Shown: positions 6,203 to 9,390 of the stretch, one piece after another
Layout of the letters: each line of letters begins with the position of its first letter
Position numbering within the stretch: position 1 is the first letter of the stretch
Origin: Bacilli bacterium
GTDB lineage: Bacteria; Bacillota_I; Bacilli_A; RFN20; CAG-288
Assembly: GCA_900769965.1 (NCBI GenBank)
Contig: CAAGIQ010000063.1
Coordinates: 1 to 9,390, forward strand
Length of the DNA: 9,390 nt
Direction: 5' to 3'
Notes under the pieces: model-generated
What the model saw: the letters and a program-made list of their open reading frames with translations, nothing else
Told to the model about the DNA's origin: nothing
Database searches by the model: none
Made by a program: the position numbers and the translations under genes

Positions 6203-6591
6203 TTATCTTTAAGTAAAATCAAGAATATCTATGCAGTAATTACCTCTAACAATCAAAAAGTGCATAGCCTGCTCTTTTCCGCAATCGAAGTGATAGAGGT
6301 AAGCCTACGCACAAGACTCACTCATTTTCACTCAGAAAATATGGCCCTTTTGGGTATCTGGATGCAACCACTTTTAATAGAAAGCACGATGCCGAAAAAT
6401 TCAAGCAGAACATAGATTGTGAATTCGAGAATAGCAAAAAGGTTCTGTTTGTAAAGTTCCATATAGATAATTATGACAACCAGCTTCCGTTATGGGTTAT
6501 CTCTGAACTTTTTACTTTCGGCACACTCTCTTACTTTTACAATGATTTAACAACAGCTGATAAGAAAGCGTTTGTATCTATAATAAAATGT
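6203..6591 (+). pseudogene. remnant of an Abi_2 (AbiD/AbiF-type) abortive infection gene
   Basis: Two adjoining frames on the plus strand, together, read as the middle of an Abi_2 family protein (PF07751). The first frame (from the TAG at 6200-6202 to about 6339) gives LLFSAIEVIEVSLRTRLTHF. The second (6340 onward) gives KYGPFGYLDATTFN, then LPLWVISELFTFGTLSYFYN, a hallmark of the family. The frames join if one A is restored to the A-run at 6336-6339. RTRLTH at 6308-6325 fits the R-x4-H spacing of HEPN RNases, though that role is inferred. The N-terminal third and the C-terminal part are missing. Recognisable similarity stops near 6575, beside the stop of the convergent TOPRIM gene. No start codon or ribosome site remains. 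Identification rests on memory of the family pattern. Confidence 0.75.
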
Positions 6592-7392
6592 TTAGTCGTG
6601 TTTCACACTCCAATTAGATAAGAAGTAATCTCTGACAATTTTATAATTTTCAATTTCTGAAGTTAAGCCATTTATATATGCAACGAAAACATAGACAACC
6701 GTTGTGAAATATCTATATATTACATATGATTCTTCTTTACGGTTTTTTGGATAATTAATTCTCTCATTTTTAGCTATCGATTTTATTATCAACGATGGAT
6801 GTTCCATTATGTTAGGTTCATTAAACTCTTTATAATTTAAATCTAAAAATTTTATACATACCTCATCAAAATTCTTAATAATATAATCCTCCACAGAATT
6901 ATATCCTTCGATATTGTATTTAGTATTCAATCTTGATTTATATTCTTTGAGATGGTTGAATCTTGCCTCTTGATGAAAATCATATTCTCCCAACACTTCA
7001 ATACATGGAGAACTTAACAAAAGCATTCCACTTGACTCATCTTGAAATTTTGCAAACATTTCTTCTATATCAGTCTGATCATTATGGTCAACATCATACA
7101 TAAGAAATATTCCCTTAAATTTGGTTGAAGATAAGCTAAAAGCTTTTTCAATCGAATCTTCCTTTTCGTTATACATTTTTAAAAAGTCATGAATTCTATT
7201 CTTTGGTCCTTGGATCATTATCACATTTTTTCTTTCATTAGAGAATTCAAGGCTTTCTAATTGCCCTACATTTTCAACGTCTAATTTTTCTTTAACATCG
7301 ATTACATTAAAGCCATATTTTTCTAAAACGTTTTGGAAAATATTCTTTTCAGTTTTAGTTCCTTCAACAACCAATAAATAATTATCCTTCAT
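6592..7392 (-). CDS. RloB-like TOPRIM protein, putative defence effector
   Basis: A 266-aa protein with the TOPRIM layout of the RloB family. An N-terminal acidic motif VVEGTKTEKNIF has the key Glu at 10. A DxD motif follows, LMYDVDHNDQTD, with D100 and D102. Then comes SSPCIEVLGE (127-136), corresponding to the SNPCFE-type motif of RloB. TOPRIM domains bind Mg2+ and cleave nucleic acid or transfer phosphate. In paired systems such as AbiL (AbiLii) and PARIS (AriB) the TOPRIM partner is the toxic effector. The start overlaps the 3' end of the ATPase gene by 11 bp, with GAGG (7402-7405) nine bases upstream, so translation is coupled. DNA here is very AT-rich (13 of 60 G+C in 6841-6900). A DUF4435-type partner is the nearest alternative. 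Confidence 0.8.
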   Translation of the reverse strand: MKDNYLLVVEGTKTEKNIFQNVLEKYGFNVIDVKEKLDVENVGQLESLEFSNERKNVIMIQGPKNRIHDFLKMYNEKEDSIEKAFSLSSTKFKGIFLMYDVDHNDQTDIEEMFAKFQDESSGMLLLSSPCIEVLGEYDFHQEARFNHLKEYKSRLNTKYNIEGYNSVEDYIIKNFDEVCIKFLDLNYKEFNEPNIMEHPSLIIKSIAKNERINYPKNRKEESYVIYRYFTTVVYVFVAYINGLTSEIENYKIVRDYFLSNWSVKHD

Positions 7393-8530
7393 TCTTTATA
7401 GCCTCATCAAAGACAGAAGATAAATACATTTTTTCAATATTGTTTATCTCTCTTATATTTGGATATATTTTAGATAATTTCTTTAAAGTAGACTTACCTT
7501 TCTTCCAGTTAGCAAAATAAATCTGGTCAGGTCTTAAAGTTTGCAAAATATGAGTGTTATGAGAAGAGAAAACTAATTGAATTTTCTTATCTTTAACGAC
7601 CTTTAAGAAAGAAATAATAGCTGAAGGATGTAATGCTTGTTCTAATTCATCTACAAATAACACTGAATGATCAGGTAATGAGACTAAAATTGATAACATT
7701 GTACTTTGGTTCAACATACCTGTAGAAAGCATCTCAAATGGCATATAGCCATCAACGCCATCATACTTTACATAATATCCGTTTCGGATTGATGGATCAG
7801 CATTATCTATTTTCACAACGTCATATAACGGAAATTCATCATATCCTTTCAAAATGTTTTTGACCTCGGAAGAACGATTTACCAATAAATCTTGTCTAGA
7901 CATATTTGAAAACTGTTTTGATTTAACAAAGTTACCAGCCATCTGCATAGGCAAATCAACAAATGTAAAGCCAGTAATAAACTTATAGACATTTTGAATA
8001 GCATTGTCGTTGACTTTTTCCGATGCCAAATATCTTAACGATGGAATTAATCTAGATCTTAAATCGCCTAATTGACTACTAGAGCCACGATAATTCTCAA
8101 TATCAGTATTTCTTTCAAAAATATATACGCCATCAGACTTTAAAAATTCTTTTTCAATTAATCTCATAACTGATGTTGATATAAAGTATTCATATTCTAT
8201 TCCGCCAATCGAAAAATGTAATTCAATTGAACCGATTACATCGTTTTTATTACCTTTCCCCTTTTTATTGTCTAGAAGAAATTTTTCAAAATTGAAATTA
8301 TTTACAATGAATGGGGCTAAATTATCTACTGGATCAATCATTAAACTAATAAGATAACTGATTGCTTTTAATAACGATGATTTACCTGAACCATTATGTC
8401 CGTATAACGCAATTGGATTCACATAATTACCTATCAAATTTTCTTCTAAGAATTTGTACTTATCTTTAGTGAAATCAATCTCGCATGTAGCAATGGAATT
8501 AATGTTAGTTACTTTTATATAAGTTAGCAT
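7382..8530 (-). CDS. AAA ATPase of OLD/RloA/AbiLi type
   Basis: A 382-aa SMC/ABC-like ATPase. Walker A GHNGSGKSS spans 44-52. A signature-like FEMLSTGMLNQ spans 265-275. Walker B SVLFVDELEQALHP (289-302) has D294 and E295, and the switch His is H324 in FSSHNTH. The long insert between Walker A and signature (about 60-260) is typical of AAA_15/AAA_21 proteins. Unlike OLD and GajA it has no fused TOPRIM domain. That domain is in the next gene, overlapping by 11 bp. In PARIS and AbiL-like pairs the ATPase senses phage and holds or releases the effector. That role is inferred here. The ATG at 8530 has GGAGG (8540-8544) nine bases upstream, directly abutting an operator-like palindrome. Confidence 0.88.
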   Translation of the reverse strand: MLTYIKVTNINSIATCEIDFTKDKYKFLEENLIGNYVNPIALYGHNGSGKSSLLKAISYLISLMIDPVDNLAPFIVNNFNFEKFLLDNKKGKGNKNDVIGSIELHFSIGGIEYEYFISTSVMRLIEKEFLKSDGVYIFERNTDIENYRGSSSQLGDLRSRLIPSLRYLASEKVNDNAIQNVYKFITGFTFVDLPMQMAGNFVKSKQFSNMSRQDLLVNRSSEVKNILKGYDEFPLYDVVKIDNADPSIRNGYYVKYDGVDGYMPFEMLSTGMLNQSTMLSILVSLPDHSVLFVDELEQALHPSAIISFLKVVKDKKIQLVFSSHNTHILQTLRPDQIYFANWKKGKSTLKKLSKIYPNIREINNIEKMYLSSVFDEAIKNEG

Positions 8531-8544
8531 ATTTAATTGCCTCC

Positions 8545-8565
8545 AACTGTATTTTTTATACAGTT
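8545..8565. promoter_or_regulatory. operator-like palindrome 1, over the start site
   Basis: Arms AACTGTAT (8545-8552) and ATACAGTT (8558-8565) are a perfect 8-bp inverted repeat with five Ts between. It lies 2 bp beyond the -10 box, covers the predicted transcription start (about 8561) and touches the GGAGG of the ATPase gene. It contains CTGT-N9-ACAG, close to the enterobacterial LexA box CTGT-N8-ACAG but one base longer. Bound protein should block transcription. Confidence 0.75.
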
Positions 8566-8567
8566 AT

Positions 8568-8596
8568 ATTATATATCAATCATTGCCAACACGCAA
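8568..8596 (-). promoter_or_regulatory. promoter of the ATPase/TOPRIM operon
   Basis: On the minus strand -35 TTGCGT (8591-8596), a 17-bp spacer and a perfect -10 TATAAT (8568-8573). It lies exactly between the two palindromes, 5 bp and 2 bp from them. A TTGGCA nearer the -10 is spaced too closely to be the -35. Confidence 0.65.
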
Positions 8597-8601
8597 TGTA
8601 T

Positions 8602-8622
8602 AACTGTATATTTTATACACTT
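8602..8622. promoter_or_regulatory. operator-like palindrome 2, upstream of the -35
   Basis: AACTGTATA (8602-8610) and TATACACTT (8614-8622) pair at 8 of 9 positions around TTT. As a direct repeat it matches palindrome 1 at 19 of 21 positions. Centres are 57 bp apart. This places a second copy of the same binding site just upstream of the -35 box, as expected for a cooperatively bound repressor. Confidence 0.7.
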
Positions 8623-8796
8623 TACTTTTCTAACAAGCCCCAGTTTTTTGCGCTAGTACACTAGATTTTAAGTAATTCTGCGGAAGTCAGGTTATACGCT
8701 CGAATGTTCTTAGATGCAACTATGTAATGAACAAACAAAGATTTAGTCTAAGAATCTAGCAGATTCAATAAACATAATAGAATGCCTAGTCAAATC
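8623..8796. other. stretch between control region and terminator, no gene seen
   Basis: All frames are broken by stops. The longest minus-strand run contains a 28-codon stretch (roughly 8667-8750) without a start codon. Inverted repeat GAATCT-AGC-AGATTC occurs at 8752-8766, and CTAG-TACA-CTAG near 8653-8664. This is where a divergent repressor gene might have stood, but no remnant can be identified. Confidence 0.4.
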
Positions 8797-8831
8797 AAAA
8801 AGTCCTCGATATCAATTGGTATCAAGAACTT
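8797..8831 (-). terminator. terminator of the 160-aa gene
   Basis: On the minus strand AAGTTCTTGATA pairs with TATCGAGGACTT (8820-8831 and 8800-8811) over 12 positions, two of them G-U pairs, around an 8-nt loop. The stem's final TT runs on into three more Ts (8797-8801 in all). It lies 7 bp past the stop codon. The G-U pairs form only in the minus-strand RNA, which fixes its direction. Confidence 0.8.
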
Positions 8832-8837
8832 GTTTTG

Positions 8838-9320
8838 CTATCCTTTATTGCCGTAAATCGTCGAATAAGTATAAGCAATTGATTTAACTCCACCTATATC
8901 TCTAGTAACTTCAAATTCTAATAGAACGTAGTTTTTTAATAGAAGTAAATCCGCTTCTTCTGCGCTAAATAGAATATCAAAAGATCCGTTATTTTTAGTT
9001 ATTCTTGAAGTGGCGTTATGTAAGCTATAAAGGCTTATATCATTGACGTTATAAATCTTTAAATCAACACCTATAATAGATTCGTTTAATTCATAATTAA
9101 CGGTAGCTCTTAAAGATTGACCTTCTAAAACCTTAAATGCATTTTTATCAAAATAGAGTTTTATAGGCGAGATAGAATTACCTTCTAAAGAGCAGGAACC
9201 ATCGATAAAGGAATTAACTAAACCCTCAAACGAATACTTCTTTCCGTTAAAACTAAGTTCATCAGCTACTTTAGTAGTTATTACATTTCTACTAGATGAA
9301 TAAAGTGAACTCGAAAACAT
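8838..9320 (-). CDS. hypothetical protein, 160 aa, probably beta-rich
   Basis: I do not recognise this protein. It has no signal peptide, membrane span or catalytic motif. Alternating hydrophobic and polar residues suggest beta strands (for example residues 80-96 and 128-139), as in an immunoglobulin-like or adhesin-type module. LEGQSLRATVNYEL (65-78) resembles such folds only in a general way. The ATG at 9320 is the only plausible start: an in-frame TAG lies 15 bp upstream and there is no other Met in the first part. The ribosome site is weak (GAAAG about 12 bases away). It could be the C-terminal piece of a larger surface protein broken upstream. Its own terminator follows. It ends in TAG, unlike its neighbours. 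Confidence 0.7.
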   Translation of the reverse strand: MFSSSLYSSSRNVITTKVADELSFNGKKYSFEGLVNSFIDGSCSLEGNSISPIKLYFDKNAFKVLEGQSLRATVNYELNESIIGVDLKIYNVNDISLYSLHNATSRITKNNGSFDILFSAEEADLLLLKNYVLLEFEVTRDIGGVKSIAYTYSTIYGNKG

Positions 9321-9344
9321 ATATTTAAAATCTTTCTAGCAGCA

Positions 9345-9357
9345 CACCAAATTGGTG
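9345..9357. repeat. CACCAA/TTGGTG inverted repeat upstream of the 160-aa gene
   Basis: Arms CACCAA (9345-9350) and TTGGTG (9352-9357) are perfectly inverted around one A. It sits 25 bp before the start codon of the minus-strand gene and 28 bp from a plus-strand -10 box. It may be an operator or a small leader hairpin. Confidence 0.35.
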
Positions 9358-9381
9358 ATAAAAGCACTCTTCGAGTAAATA

Positions 9382-9390
9382 TGGTATAAT
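9382..9390 (+). promoter_or_regulatory. extended -10 at the right edge, pointing out of the window
   Basis: TGGTATAAT on the plus strand is a perfect extended -10 (TGnTATAAT). The sequence 17 bp upstream, AAGCAC, is not a -35, which extended -10 promoters can tolerate. It would serve a divergent gene starting beyond the window. Confidence 0.45.

Noticed and set aside
8585..8590. TTGGCA on the minus strand as the -35 of the ATPase operon (fwd TGCCAA).
   Set aside because: Only 10 bp from the TATAAT box. TTGCGT further upstream gives the proper 17-bp spacing.
8545..8622. Palindromes as canonical LexA boxes.
   Set aside because: The spacing is CTGT-N9-ACAG, one base longer than the enterobacterial site, and the Firmicutes LexA site has a different sequence. 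Resemblance only.
9321..9390. Extending the 160-aa gene upstream to the window edge.
   Set aside because: An in-frame TAG lies five codons before the ATG.

Overview
The window reads as a chromosome segment of a low-GC bacterium in the Firmicutes/Mollicutes neighbourhood. Spacing is tight, Shine-Dalgarno sites are strong (AAGGAGG ahead of gap, GGGGG ahead of the BI-1 gene), and sigma-A-type -35/-10 boxes and U-tailed hairpins are easy to find. Seven of the eight genes end in TAA and one in TAG. Tryptophan positions I checked use TGG, so TGA need not be read as Trp, which argues against Mycoplasma/Spiroplasma. An Erysipelotrichia, Acholeplasma or uncultured RF39-like lineage is plausible. No 16S or other taxonomic marker is present, so this is inference. 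All eight intact genes are on the minus strand.

Right to left, in the direction of transcription. (1) 8838-9320: an unrecognised 160-aa, probably beta-rich protein with its own terminator. (2) 8531-8837: no gene, but a compact control region. Two nearly identical 21-bp palindromes bracket a -35/-10 promoter. (3) 7382-8530 and 6592-7392: a two-gene operon overlapping by 11 bp. It encodes an OLD/RloA-type AAA ATPase and a RloB-like TOPRIM protein, the layout of AbiL/PARIS-type anti-phage systems. (4) 6203-6591, plus strand: the frameshifted, truncated remains of an Abi_2 (AbiD/AbiF-type) abortive infection gene, cut off where the operon begins. (5) 2872-5986: the glycolytic cluster gap-pgk-tpiA, with a promoter and a CcpA cre-like site ahead of gap and a terminator-like hairpin between gap and pgk. 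(6) 1566-2701: a BI-1/YetJ-type membrane protein and a CbpB-like tandem CBS protein, with their own TTGACA promoter and a GNRA-loop terminator. (7) 542-1504: an unrecognised all-helical 320-aa protein. (8) 1-541: no supported gene, but three tandem copies of a 36-37 bp repeat and a strong terminator.

The window is therefore a conserved housekeeping cluster with AT-rich defence DNA set directly upstream of it. The most interesting parts are the ATPase/TOPRIM operon, its paired LexA-box-like operators with no repressor gene in view, and the decayed Abi_2 gene at its border. The ATPase/TOPRIM architecture belongs to known families. The operator arrangement and this family variant are the parts that may be undescribed.
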